Assembly: GCA_030427485.1 (NCBI GenBank)
Contig: JAUICG010000035.1
Span: 1-46,025 of the forward strand
Reading direction: 5' to 3'
Origin: Gammaproteobacteria bacterium
GTDB taxonomy: Bacteria > Pseudomonadota > Gammaproteobacteria > Pseudomonadales > Halieaceae
Length of the DNA: 46,025 bases
Numbering within the stretch: the first letter of the stretch is position 1; each line of letters starts with the position of its first letter. A program made the translations under genes and the position numbers. The notes beneath the pieces are model-generated. The model had not been told where the DNA came from, made no database searches, and worked only from the letters and a program-made list of their open reading frames with translations. Below are positions 1-9,732 of the stretch, piece by piece.

Positions 1-101
1 AGCAGGCGATTCTGTGGGCGGCGAACAGGGGTGACACGACATGCCGGGACGGCCGGGAAATTCCGGCCCAACGCGAGGGGTGAACAGGGTGCGATATGTA
101 G

Positions 102-320
102 AGCGCACGGCGGCGGTCGGCATATTGTTGGGGGCACTCCTCAGCTGTACGGCCGCTGAAGGTCACCACCATCGGGGAACTGCTGGACCAACCCGCTACC
201 AGTGTGATTCTCAGAAAGCATGTTCCGATGATCGTCATTAGCGACAAGGTGAACCTGGTGCGCTCGCAAACCCTTATACAAATCCAGACCTGCGCCCCTC
301 GGGCCTGCTCGGTCCAGTGA
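102..320 (+). pseudogene. Degenerate C-terminal gene remnant
   Basis: This frame has no usable start: an in-frame TAG lies at 99-101. It nevertheless encodes a protein-like stretch from about 153 to 320, including 'TTIGELLDQPATSVILRKH' followed by a 'TLIQIQ' end. From memory this resembles a short helical C-terminal module (LL-x-P-x3-x-L-x-KH-P ... L-x-QIQ) found at the ends of several secreted bacterial enzymes. The usual continuation after the module is replaced by a cysteine-rich tail and a stop. It is best read as the decayed end of a gene whose body is lost or frameshifted. Another frame ends at 32-34 after a few residues and may be the tail of a gene outside the window. The rest of 1-391 shows nothing clear. 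Confidence 0.3.
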
Positions 321-391
321 CTTTATTACCCTAATGCAGACAGTTTGGCCTAAACTATGACTTGAAACCCGGTTGCGGTGGGCCATCTGCC

Positions 392-1414
392 ATGGTTACC
401 AGAATCTACAGATCAATCCTCCTCAGGATATACCTCAACTGGCTGCCCGCTCTGCTGGTTTTCTCAGTGCTCCCTTATCACACCGCCATGGCCTGCTCCG
501 TCTACGGCAAGGGTTGGGGCAGCAAATGGGACAACCCCGTCTGGCCCAACAGCGCCACCATCACCTGGAGCTTCATGACGCCGGGAGTCGGTCTGGGCGC
601 TGCGGCGCCGCCAAGCTGGAGCGGCGTGAATACCCTCGGCTCCAACGGCCCCGGAGACCTTCGCAAAATCATCGACACGGTGCATGGCACCGGCGCCTTC
701 GACGCCGCGGTGCGTCGCGCCTTCGACACCTGGGCGGCGGCCGCCAACCTGCAGTTCCAGGAGGTCGCTGACCAGGGCGGTGATTTCGGCACTGTCACCC
801 AACCCGACATCCGGATAGGCGCATTCAGTTTCAGCGTGGGCGACTTATCCGGCGCTGCCGGTTTCGGCCCGCCCGGCGACGATGTGAACTTCCCCGACCC
901 GCTGTCTGGCGATATCGCTTTCAACGATATGAATAACTTCAACATCGACCCCGGCAGCGAAGGAGCGCCATTGCAGACAGGCCCAGGCGGCCTGTACCTG
1001 AACGATATCGAGGGGCTGCTGCTGCACGAAATCGGCCACACCCTGGGGATCGGTCATTCCTCGGTGCCGGATGCGGTACTCTGCGGATACCAGTCGCCGC
1101 AGTTCAACGGCTCGGCCTGCGACTACACACGCGTCAACCGCGTACTGTCAGCCGATGACCTGCAGGCCGTCAGGAATATCTATGGACCGGCGCCGCCGCC
1201 GGACGGCGACCTCTCCTTTGACTGCTTCGTGGATGCGGCGGATGCGATACTGGCCAATCGCATTGTACTGGGACTGCTGGCACCCAACGCAGCGCAACTG
1301 ACGCGCGGCGATGTCGCGCCACTGGTGACTGGCACACCCGTGCCTGACGGGCAAATCAACATCGCCGATCTCCTGATTATTCTGCAGAAGGGCGTCGGCC
1401 AGGTAGAATTCTGA
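392..1414 (+). CDS. Secreted matrixin-like zinc metalloprotease with dockerin-like tail
   Basis: Predicted exported peptidase of 340 residues. The N-terminus carries a long hydrophobic signal segment ending near 'HTAMA'. The metzincin zinc site HEIGHTLGIGH has H212, H216 and H222 as ligands and E213 as general base, as in family M10 (matrixin). The residue expected to be the Met-turn methionine, a few residues after the third His, is Leu ('SSVPDAVLCG'). The last 70 residues (from 'DGDLSFDCFVDAADAIL' to 'DGQINIADLLIILQKGVG') form two Asp-rich, EF-hand-like halves of the dockerin type seen on secreted proteins of marine gammaproteobacteria. ATG at 392 was chosen; an in-frame TTG at 362 is possible. 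The gene stands alone upstream of rimO. Substrate unknown. Confidence 0.8.
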   Translation: MVTRIYRSILLRIYLNWLPALLVFSVLPYHTAMACSVYGKGWGSKWDNPVWPNSATITWSFMTPGVGLGAAAPPSWSGVNTLGSNGPGDLRKIIDTVHGTGAFDAAVRRAFDTWAAAANLQFQEVADQGGDFGTVTQPDIRIGAFSFSVGDLSGAAGFGPPGDDVNFPDPLSGDIAFNDMNNFNIDPGSEGAPLQTGPGGLYLNDIEGLLLHEIGHTLGIGHSSVPDAVLCGYQSPQFNGSACDYTRVNRVLSADDLQAVRNIYGPAPPPDGDLSFDCFVDAADAILANRIVLGLLAPNAAQLTRGDVAPLVTGTPVPDGQINIADLLIILQKGVGQVEF

Positions 1415-1587
1415 ACGCATTGGATAATCCAGCGAGAATTCCGGCGATGCGCCAGGGCTTCGATCACACCGGCCCGGAAGATCCGGGGCAATTCACGCCG
1501 CAGAGAGATTCGTTCTGGAGAAATGCGATACCTGTTAACATCGCATCTGCAACAGATCAGCACGCAAGTACAATTTTTGGTTAGAAC

Positions 1588-2913
1588 ATGATCGATTCGG
1601 ACAAAAAAAGTGTGGGGTTCGTTAGCCTGGGGTGCCCGAAAGCGCTGGTCGACTCCGAGCGCATACTCACCCAGTTGAAGCTGGACGGCTACGACATCGT
1701 GCCTACCTATCAGGGCGCGGATGTGGTGGTGGTGAATACCTGCGGCTTTATCGACAGCGCCAAGCAGGAGTCGCTGGATGCAATTGGCGAAGCCATCAGC
1801 GAGAACGGCAGGGTTATCGTCACCGGCTGCATGGGCAAGGGGGATGACGCGCAGTCGATCAGGGCCCTGCACCCCAAGGTCCTGAGTGTCACCGGCCCGG
1901 CGGCCTACGAGGAAGTGGTCGGCGCTGTGCACAAGTACCTGCCGCATACGCCAAGTCACGATCCCTTTGCCGACCTCGTGCCCCCGCAGGGTATAAAACT
2001 CACGCCGCGCCATTACGCCTACCTGAAGATATCCGAGGGCTGCAATCATCGCTGCACTTTCTGCATCATCCCCGATATGCGCGGCGAACTCGTCAGCCGA
2101 CCCATCGGCGATGTGATGGAAGAAGCCGAACGCCTGGTGCGCGCAGGCGTGCGCGAATTGCTGGTGATTTCGCAGGACACCAGCGCCTACGGCGTGGACA
2201 CCCGATATCGCACCGGCTTCTGGAATGGCCGACCGCTGAAAACCCGCATGCAGGAACTGTGCGAGGCGCTGGGTGAGTTCGGAATCTGGGTGCGCCTGCA
2301 TTACGTCTACCCCTACCCGCATGTCGACAAGGTGATACCGCTGATGGCCGAGGGCAAAATCCTGCCCTACCTGGACGTACCGTTCCAGCACGGCAGCCCG
2401 GAAGTACTGAGGCGCATGCAGCGACCCGCCGCCGCGGAGAAGTCGCTGGAACGGATTGCGGCCTGGCGCAGTGCCTGTCCTGATATCGCCCTGCGCAGCA
2501 CGTTTATTGTCGGCTTCCCCGGTGAGACCGAGTCGGAATTTGAAGTACTGCTGGATTTCATCCGCGAGGCGCAACTCGACCGGGTAGGCTGCTTCCAGTA
2601 TTCGCCGGTGAAGGGTGCGCGCGCGAACGCCCTCCCCGACCCGGTCGCCGACGAGGTGAAACAGGAGCGCTGGGAGCGTTTCATGGCGCTGCAACAGGAG
2701 ATCAGCGCCACCAGGTTGCGCAGCAAAATCGGCAGCACGATTGAAGTGCTGATTGATGAGGTCGACGCACAGGGAGCCATCGGCCGCTCCAGCGCGGACG
2801 CGCCGGAAATCGACGGCAAGGTATACCTCGAAGGAGCCGCCGATTTGCAGCCGGGTGATTTCGTCGAGGCGCAGGTCACCGCCGCCGACGACTACGACCT
2901 GTGGGCGGGCTGA
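1588..2913 (+). CDS. rimO: Ribosomal protein S12 methylthiotransferase RimO
   Basis: Radical-SAM enzyme that adds a methylthio group to an aspartate of ribosomal protein S12 in the cytoplasm. Its 441 residues match the usual family length. The N-terminal MTTase domain shows the three cluster cysteines in 'SLGCPKALVDSE', 'VVNTCGFID' and 'VTGCMGKG'. The radical-SAM CxxxCxxC motif is 'GCNHRCTFCIIP'. A C-terminal TRAM-type domain follows from about residue 375. The 'CPKALVDSE' motif separates RimO from the tRNA enzyme MiaB. The gene is followed after 7 bases by rsmE in the same direction, so the two probably form an operon for translation-machinery modification. Confidence 0.96.
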   Translation: MIDSDKKSVGFVSLGCPKALVDSERILTQLKLDGYDIVPTYQGADVVVVNTCGFIDSAKQESLDAIGEAISENGRVIVTGCMGKGDDAQSIRALHPKVLSVTGPAAYEEVVGAVHKYLPHTPSHDPFADLVPPQGIKLTPRHYAYLKISEGCNHRCTFCIIPDMRGELVSRPIGDVMEEAERLVRAGVRELLVISQDTSAYGVDTRYRTGFWNGRPLKTRMQELCEALGEFGIWVRLHYVYPYPHVDKVIPLMAEGKILPYLDVPFQHGSPEVLRRMQRPAAAEKSLERIAAWRSACPDIALRSTFIVGFPGETESEFEVLLDFIREAQLDRVGCFQYSPVKGARANALPDPVADEVKQERWERFMALQQEISATRLRSKIGSTIEVLIDEVDAQGAIGRSSADAPEIDGKVYLEGAADLQPGDFVEAQVTAADDYDLWAG

Positions 2914-2920
2914 GCCAGCG

Positions 2921-3628
2921 GTGAACCTGCTGCTGTTTTCCGACACGGATCGCCTGCAGGCGAACAGGATTGCCGTCAAGGGCCGCCGCCTGCAACACCT
3001 GCGGCAAGTGCATCGCGCCCGCGCGGGCGACACACTGCGCGTCGGTGAAATCGACGGGCTGATGGGTACGGCAGAAATACTCAGCATCGGGAACGACGAG
3101 GCTGTCCTTGAAGTCGTCCTGGATCAATCCCCGCCGTCCAAACTGCAACTGGTACTGGTTCTGGCCCTGCCGCGACCGAAAATGCTGCGCCGCATCCTGC
3201 GTAGCGTGGCGGAACTGGGCGTCGCCGAGTTGCACCTGATCAACAGTTACCGGGTGGAAAAAAGCTACTGGCAAAGTCCCGTGCTTGAAGAAGACGCCGT
3301 GCGCGGCTACCTGTTACAGGGCCTGGAGCAGTCCCGCGATACCCGCCTGCCCCGGGTGCAGTGCCATCGCCGCTTCAAGCCGTTCGTGCAGGACACCCTG
3401 CCCGGTATGCTAGCGGCGAAACAGGCGCTGCTGGCCCAGCCCGGCGAACACCCGCCGTGCCCACGGGCTATCCAGCGCGAATGCCTGTTGGTTATCGGCC
3501 CCGAAGGCGGCTTCATTCCCTACGAAGTCGCGGCGTTGCAGGAGGCCGGGTGTCGGGCAGTCACTCTGGGTACGCGCATTCTGCGCGTGGAGACCGCCGT
3601 AACCAGCGCTCTGGGGAGGCTTTTCTAG
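2921..3628 (+). CDS. rsmE: 16S rRNA m3U1498 methyltransferase RsmE
   Basis: SPOUT-class methyltransferase that methylates N3 of U1498 in 16S rRNA. It has 235 residues, near the usual 240-odd. The N-terminal PUA-like RNA-binding domain contains 'RRLQHLRQVHRARAGDTLRVGE'-type sequence. The C-terminal trefoil-knot SAM site shows 'VIGPEGGF' and 'LGTRILRVETA', the diagnostic motifs. The reading frame is open farther upstream inside rimO, but homology begins at the GTG at 2921, just after the rimO stop, so that start was chosen. The gene is probably co-transcribed with rimO. Confidence 0.94.
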   Translation: MNLLLFSDTDRLQANRIAVKGRRLQHLRQVHRARAGDTLRVGEIDGLMGTAEILSIGNDEAVLEVVLDQSPPSKLQLVLVLALPRPKMLRRILRSVAELGVAELHLINSYRVEKSYWQSPVLEEDAVRGYLLQGLEQSRDTRLPRVQCHRRFKPFVQDTLPGMLAAKQALLAQPGEHPPCPRAIQRECLLVIGPEGGFIPYEVAALQEAGCRAVTLGTRILRVETAVTSALGRLF

Positions 3629-3892
3629 CGCCCGCGTCAAACCGCGTGCCGGGACGCGCCAGCGATGCGCAATATTTTAAACTCCGCATCGACTTTTTAC
3701 GCACGGTCCGGCAAAACCTGCCCGGGGCGTGGTATTTGCGCAGGCTTGGTGCTAATTTCCGCTGTATCCCTGGATCGTCCCGCACCCGAGCCTGGAATCC
3801 AGTGAAAAAATCACGGTGACTTCCCGTGCAGTCGTCACCCGATTACTTCTATGATGGGAACAATAACCAAATAAGACTTGAGAGGCGCCGTA

Positions 3893-6487
3893 ATGTCCAC
3901 ACAGAAACGTTTGATTGTATCGCACCTGTCCGCCGCGCTGGCCGTTACCTCGGTGGGGCTCGCACCCACAGTCGCCCTCGGCCAGGCCATGCTGGAAGAA
4001 GTGGTGGTCACAGCGCGAAAACGCGAGGAGACATTGCAGGAAACACCGGTGGCCGTCTCCGCGTTCACGGGGGAGAACCTGGAAGAGCTGGGCGTCCAGA
4101 ATATTTCCGACCTGACCAAAGTGGTGCCCAACGTCGACATGTATTCCGGCAATGGTACGACAGGGGCCGGCAACGTCTATATCCGCGGTATCGGTGCCCG
4201 CAACACGGGGGTCAACTTTGACTCCGGCGTCGGTATCTACGTGGATGGCGTCTATGTGTCACGAACCGACGGTGCGGTACTGGACAATGTCGATATCCAG
4301 AGCGTGCAGGTACTGCGCGGTCCGCAGGGTACGCTGTTCGGCAAGAACACAACCGGCGGCGCTATCCTGTACACCACCAACAAACCCAATGAAGAATTTG
4401 GCGGCAACGCGGAAGTGCGCGTCGGCAACTACAATAAAATCGACAGCAAGGCCACGCTGAATGTGCCGATCATCGGCGATACGCTGATGTCGCGCTTCTC
4501 GCTCTTTCAAACCAAGAACGACGGCTACGTGCAGAGCGTGATTCCCGACGGACTGCCGGCACAGGCGGAAGGCAATGCGCCGTTCGTCGAGGATGAATAC
4601 AACGACGTCAACCGCTGGGGCGGCCAGGCGCAGTTGCGCTGGGTGGCCAGCGAGGACCTGCTGTTTGACCTGAACTACAACTACGGCAAAACCGACCAGG
4701 CGGCGCGCGGCCAGGACTGTGAAGTCGTCACCGGCATTGACGGCATAGGCTGGCAGGCCGGGTTGCAGAACAGCACCATTATCGAACCCTCTACCGGCGG
4801 CACGATTGCCTACTGGTGCCAGGCCAACGCAGACCTCGGCAAAGACAAGATCATGACCAACCTGCAGCCCAACAAGTACGAGGCCGAGGTGAATACGCTG
4901 GCCCTGACGGCGGACTGGGACATCAACGACATATTGAACTTCAAGAGTATCTCGTCCTGGCGCAACACCGAGGGCGGCGAGGTCAACGAACTCGACGGCA
5001 TCGGTATTTCACTGCTGGGCCGCACCAACTAAGGCGCCGGGAGCGATTTTCGCAACACTGACGCGTACACGCAGGAATTCCAGCTCGCCGGCAGCGCGTT
5101 CGATGAAAAACTGGACTATGTGGTCGGCGCGTTCGGCTTTCATGAAGAGACCGACAAAGGCGCGGCAGTCTCGCCGGGTGGTCCTTTTTTCAACGCGCTG
5201 GAGCAATTCAATCTCTGGGACAACCCGACCGAACACGCGTTCTACCAGACCAATCGCACGGAACTGTTAGCCAAAAACTCATCGGCATCGGCCTTCGCCC
5301 AGGCGGACTGGCATTTCGACGAGTACTGGACGCTGACCCTCGGCGGGCGCTACACCTGGGAGGAACGCAAACTCACCCGCAAGTTCCGTGTGCCGGAACT
5401 GGCGACACTCGCGACGACGGGCGACGCAGCGTATGATTTCAGTACCTTTTTCGAATTCCCCAGCGGCCCGAACACGTTCAATCCCAACCACGGTTACCAG
5501 ATCGCCCTGATCACGCCCGACGGGCAGACCACCTGGAACCCGGCCGTGGGCACGCCGGACCCCCTGGCGGACCAGACGCAAAAATACAACAAGGCCAAGT
5601 TCAACCCGATGGCGAGCATCCAGCGGACCTTCGACGGCGTGGGCTTCATGGACTTCGGCAACGTCTATTTCACGGTGGCCAACGGATTCCTCTCCGGCGG
5701 CCTTAGCGATACCGTTGATGTGGCAACGCGCATGATCGAAGAATATGATCCGGAAGAGGTCTGGAACTACGAACTCGGCTTCAAGATGGATGGCTGGGAC
5801 CGTAAACTGCGCCTGAATACGGCCCTGTTCTATACCGACTACGAGAATCGCCAGTTGACGACGATCCGTATCAGCCCGGAAGGTCGTATCGCAGGCGCGC
5901 TGATCAACGCGAAGTCCTCGTACATCTCCGGCATCGAGTTCGAGGCGGTTGTGCTGCCGATCGAAAACCTGCAGATCACCGCCAACATCACGTTCAACGA
6001 GAGCGATATCAAGGAGTACGATGACGAGCAAATCAGCGCCGCGCAGCCGGGCGTACCGACACCCGCGGGTTGTGAGCAAATCAACGTCAACGGCAACCTG
6101 CTGAACAACTGCCCGATTGACCGCTCCCACGAAGATATGCCGCGCCTGCCTGACAGCGTCTACTACCTGGCCGCGCAGTATACCTTCGAGACGGAGTACG
6201 GCTCGGTCGTACCGATGGTGTCCTGGTCCTACCGCACAAACCTGAATAACTGCTTCGACGCGTCCAGCTGTCTCACCGATATTTACAAGGTCAACCAGGA
6301 GGATGTCACTGCGCGGCTGAGCTGGTTCTCACCCGATACGGCCTGGAGAATCAGCGCCTACGGCTACAACCTCACCGATGACCGCTACGTAATCGGGGGT
6401 ACACCGCTGGTGGACAACACCGGAACAGCGGCCACTGTTTACAATCCGCCCCGTACCTACGGTATCGAAGCCGCTTACACCTGGTAA
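3893..6487 (+). pseudogene. TonB-dependent outer-membrane receptor, interrupted by an in-frame TAA
   Basis: Outer-membrane active transporter of about 863 codons. It starts at an ATG with AGAGG upstream and has a signal peptide ending near 'VALGQA'. A TonB-box-like 'LEEVVVTARKREE' segment is followed by a plug domain ('VLRGPQGTLFGKNTTGGA') and a beta-barrel ending in an aromatic ('IEAAYTW'). The frame is broken only once, by TAA at 5030-5032, after 'LLGRTN'. It then resumes in the same frame with good barrel sequence ('SDFRNTDAYTQEFQLAG') to 6487. Possible explanations are recent loss of function, a sequencing error or rare readthrough. The receptor resembles the large marine family often linked to sterols, lipids or glycans; the substrate is unknown. 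A strong terminator follows. Confidence 0.85.
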
Positions 6488-6500
6488 AGCCGGACTGGAA

Positions 6501-6537
6501 AAAAGGGCCGCAGTGATGCCTTCACTGCGGCCCTTTT
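6501..6537. terminator. Bidirectional Rho-independent terminator
   Basis: Perfect 16-bp inverted repeat: 6501-6516 pairs with 6522-6537 around a 5-base loop. The GC-rich core is flanked by an A-tract on the left and a T-tract on the right, so it can terminate transcription from both sides. It lies between the receptor gene (plus strand) and msrA (minus strand), which converge here. Confidence 0.92.
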
Positions 6538-6607
6538 TCGTTGTGGGGCCGACATTCGCGGTTGCATGACGGTCGCCGGCGCCAGTCTTCCGGGGAAATA
6601 CTGCTCC

Positions 6608-7264
6608 TCAGCCGCTGTGCGGACTCGCCGGACAGGCCACTCCAGTGCCACCGAGGCCACAGTAGCCGTGGGGATTTTTCGCGAGGTACTGCTGGTGATA
6701 GTCCTCGGCGTAATAGAATTCCGCAGCCGGCAGTATCTCCGTCGTGATGGGGCCGTAGCCGGCCTTGTCCAGTGCACGCTGGAATACGTCCCTGGAGGCG
6801 GTCGCCAGCGACGCCTGCTCGTCGCTGTAGGTATAGATACCCGAGCGGTACTGCGTACCCATATCATTGCCCTGGCGCATACCCTGGGTGGGGTCGTGTC
6901 CCTCCCAGAAGACCTGGAGCAGCCTTTCGTAACTTATCTGAGCCGGGTCGTAAACCACCAGTACGACCTCGTTGTGCCCGGTCCTGCCGCTACACACCTC
7001 CCGGTAAGTGGGGTTGGGCGTCAGGCCCGCCGCATAGCCCGCGGCGGTAGTGAATACGCCCGGCAGTTGCCAGAATTTTCGCTCCACGCCCCAGAAACAC
7101 CCCATGCCGAACACGGCCTGTTGCAGGTGGGCGGGGAACGGCCCGCGCAGCGGATTGCCGTTGACAAAGTGGGCCGCGGGAACGGGCATGGCCTCGGCCC
7201 GGCCGGGCAGCGCGGTTTGGGGGGTCGGCATGGCGTGTTTCCTGCGCAGGGTAAAAAGGTTCAT
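6608..7264 (-). CDS. msrA: Peptide-methionine (S)-S-oxide reductase MsrA
   Basis: Repairs oxidised methionine (S-sulfoxide) in proteins using thioredoxin. It has 218 residues, close to E. coli MsrA (212), including the long N-terminal extension before the core. The catalytic motif 'GMGCFWG' has its nucleophile at C56. Other family sequences are 'YREVCSGRTGHNEVVLVVYD' and a C-terminal resolving cysteine in 'HGYCGLGGTGVACP'. ATG at 7264 was chosen because it begins at 'MNLFTLRRKH'; upstream sequence in the same frame overlaps the divergent phosphatase gene and has no homology. It shares a 67-base divergent promoter region with that gene. Confidence 0.95.
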   Translation of the reverse strand: MNLFTLRRKHAMPTPQTALPGRAEAMPVPAAHFVNGNPLRGPFPAHLQQAVFGMGCFWGVERKFWQLPGVFTTAAGYAAGLTPNPTYREVCSGRTGHNEVVLVVYDPAQISYERLLQVFWEGHDPTQGMRQGNDMGTQYRSGIYTYSDEQASLATASRDVFQRALDKAGYGPITTEILPAAEFYYAEDYHQQYLAKNPHGYCGLGGTGVACPASPHSG

Positions 7265-7331
7265 GGGGTCCAAGTATAGCCACAAATGCGCTACAGTGGC
7301 CCGCCTCAGCTTGATAAAAGATACGGTCAGC

Positions 7332-9350
7332 ATGCCAATAACACGCCGTGAACTACTGGGACTGCTGTCCGGCAGTACCTTCTTTCTGACCGTCTCGCGC
7401 GCGGGTGCGGCGCCACCGCAGTTACCGGTCGCGTCGCCGCCACTGGCGTTTCCGCAGGGCGTTGCCTCCGGCGACCCCCAGCCGGACGCAATCATGCTGT
7501 GGACCCGGGCAGTCCCGGACGACGGCACCCCGGCGCCTGTGAACCTGCTGGTGCAACTCAGTGAGGAGGCGGATTTTTCCACTGTGCTGCTGCAGGCGCA
7601 GGTCAGCACCAGCGCCGCAACGGACTACACGGTGCGCAGCTACATCGCGGGGCTGCAGCCCGATACACAGTACTTCTACCGCTTCCTCGGTGGTGAGGCG
7701 GACGGCAACCCGTCGGTTTCGCGTACCGGGCGCACGCGCACTGCCCCGGCGCCCGGCCAGGCGGGCAGGGTCAACCTTGCATTCGCCAGTTGCCAGAGCT
7801 ATGAGCAGGCATACTACGGCAGCTGGGCGCGCATGCTGGCTGACGACCGCGCCGCCGCCGCCGAGGATCGTATACACTTTGTATTGCACCTGGGGGATTT
7901 CATCTACGAACGCTGCTGGAACGAGCGTTCCGACGGCAGCCCCAACTCACGGACCGTGCCGCCGTTTCCGAATGGCGTGAAGACCGACGAAAACCGCTAC
8001 GCGGTATCGCTGGCTGACTACCGCCACCTCTACAAGACCTACCTGAGCGACCCGCACCTGCAGGAAGCGCGGGCAAACTGGCCATTCATCTGCACCTGGG
8101 ACGACCACGAGTTTGCGAATGACAATTACCAGGGGTACGTGACCTACGACGGCGAGGCTGTACTCGACGCCCGGCGTAAACTCGACGCCAACCAGGCGTG
8201 GTTCGAGTTCATTCCGGCAGTACTGGATGAGTTGCCGCAGCAACCGGCCCACGATTTCCGGCCGCAATCGCTGGGACCGGACGATGCGGACCGCAACCAG
8301 GCGGCCCTCGACAGCCTGCGCATCTACCGGAAACTGCGTTGGGGTAACACGCTGGATATTGTGATCACGGACAGCCGCAGCTACCGCAGCGCGCCCTGCC
8401 TGCCGGACGGCCTGGCCGAGAGCCTGAATTTGCCGATGAATACCGTGGAAATGGTCGCCATCGCGGATGCCGGCAGCGCCTATGCGAACGGGAGTCCGCC
8501 CGCGACCCTACCCTACGGCGATGGCACGGTAGCCAACCCCTGCAGGGATCGCGCACCCGGCAGCTTGCTGGGTACGGAGCAGCGCGAGTGGTTCCTGCAG
8601 ACGGTGAGAAACTCCACCGCCCCCTGGAAAATCTGGGCCAACGCACTGCCCCTGATACCGATGCGCCTGGACCTGTCATCCCTGCCGATGACCGGCTACG
8701 AGGACAGTATTTTTACTATCGACAGTTGGGCCGGCTACCCCTATGAACAGAGCCTGCTGATGCGGCAGTTCGAGAGCGGCGCGGTAACCGGGCTGGTTTC
8801 GCTCTCGGGCGACCATCACATGCACGGCGCCGGTACCATTCGGCATTCCACCACCGATGCGGATGCCAGGCCGGTGGCGGTCGACTTCACCGTGGCGGGT
8901 ATCAGTTCCACCCCTCTTTTCGAGGACCTGCTGGCAGTGGCTCGCGATGACCACCCCGACTTCGCTCCCCTGGTATACCGCGAGACCGGGAGCGGGATTG
9001 AGCCAGTCTGGAATATTTCGATGACCGACGGGGTCCTGGCCGCGTACACCTATGCGCAGACCGGCTTCGCCGCACTGACAGACTGGCTCGGGCCCAACGC
9101 TGCCAACCCGGGGCTGCGCTATGTGGACACCACCGCCAACGGCTACGGGCTGGCGACCCTCGAGGACGGCGAGATGCGCGTACAGCTGGTTGCCCTGCAG
9201 GATTGCCGGCGGGACTTCACGCAGGCCCCGGCGATCCGCCATACCGCCAGTTTCAGGCTGCCGCTCTGGTCTGACGGGGAGTCCCCGCAACTGGAGGGCC
9301 CGGAATTCGCCGGCGGCGCCCCCTTCCCTTTCGAGCCGACGAGGGTGTAA
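7332..9350 (+). CDS. phoD: PhoD-family alkaline phosphatase / phosphodiesterase, exported by Tat
   Basis: Metal-dependent phosphoesterase of the PhoD family, 672 residues. The N-terminus 'MPITRRELLGLLSG' is a twin-arginine signal, expected because PhoD enzymes fold with metals before export. A PhoD N-terminal domain ('FPQGVASGDPQPDAIMLWTR') precedes the metallophosphatase core, which has 'HLGDFIYE', 'TWDDHEFANDN' and 'LSGDHHMHGAG' as metal-ligand regions. In many bacteria such enzymes release phosphate from phosphodiesters during phosphorus limitation. No PHO box was identified in the short divergent region shared with msrA. The symbol denotes family membership rather than proven identity. 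Confidence 0.88.
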   Translation: MPITRRELLGLLSGSTFFLTVSRAGAAPPQLPVASPPLAFPQGVASGDPQPDAIMLWTRAVPDDGTPAPVNLLVQLSEEADFSTVLLQAQVSTSAATDYTVRSYIAGLQPDTQYFYRFLGGEADGNPSVSRTGRTRTAPAPGQAGRVNLAFASCQSYEQAYYGSWARMLADDRAAAAEDRIHFVLHLGDFIYERCWNERSDGSPNSRTVPPFPNGVKTDENRYAVSLADYRHLYKTYLSDPHLQEARANWPFICTWDDHEFANDNYQGYVTYDGEAVLDARRKLDANQAWFEFIPAVLDELPQQPAHDFRPQSLGPDDADRNQAALDSLRIYRKLRWGNTLDIVITDSRSYRSAPCLPDGLAESLNLPMNTVEMVAIADAGSAYANGSPPATLPYGDGTVANPCRDRAPGSLLGTEQREWFLQTVRNSTAPWKIWANALPLIPMRLDLSSLPMTGYEDSIFTIDSWAGYPYEQSLLMRQFESGAVTGLVSLSGDHHMHGAGTIRHSTTDADARPVAVDFTVAGISSTPLFEDLLAVARDDHPDFAPLVYRETGSGIEPVWNISMTDGVLAAYTYAQTGFAALTDWLGPNAANPGLRYVDTTANGYGLATLEDGEMRVQLVALQDCRRDFTQAPAIRHTASFRLPLWSDGESPQLEGPEFAGGAPFPFEPTRV

Positions 9351-9518
9351 GCTGGGTCAAGACAGGTGACATCGCCGACTTTTCCAGGCGGGTGCATCGA
9401 AGCGTTTTTCACATCGCTGTCATACTCACTGAATATGATCACCCCGGATTCAGAACCAATCCGGGGCGCGTCCCCGACACCATATGCCAAGGGGGCTATA
9501 GATGGATGGTACAAGACT

Positions 9519-9707
9519 ATGAATACAGAAAGGATAAACCCGCAGGAACTCTGCAGTCGAAAACTCTGGCAATTGGCGGACACAGGCTGCAGGGATGAAC
9601 TATCCGCCGACGAGCTCTCCGAGATTATCGACGAACTGGCCAAGCGCTGTCATGACCTGAACAAGCTGCAGGAAATCGACCAACTGAAAAACGCCCGCCG
9701 CGACTAA
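9519..9707 (+). CDS. Small conserved-looking protein of unknown function
   Basis: Predicted 62-residue acidic, helix-rich protein ('MNTERINPQELCSRKLWQLA' to 'LKNARRD'). It has two cysteines in the N-terminal half plus a third near 'KRCHDLN'. The frame is open upstream to about 9366, but sequence before 9519 looks non-coding, so the ATG at 9519 was chosen. It lies 25 bases ahead of the VWA-like gene in the same direction and may belong to the same transcript. No family recognised. Confidence 0.5.
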   Translation: MNTERINPQELCSRKLWQLADTGCRDELSADELSEIIDELAKRCHDLNKLQEIDQLKNARRD

Positions 9708-9732
9708 GGCCCTTTTTCAGCACGCCGTCGCC

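Noticed and set aside
1180..3087. Long open frame on the minus strand opposite rimO
   Set aside because: It lies antisense to clear rimO and rsmE sequence, has no recognisable motifs and reflects high third-position GC.
5030..5032. Recoded stop (selenocysteine or pyrrolysine) in the receptor
   Set aside because: The codon is TAA, which is not used for either residue, and no insertion-element hairpin is evident.
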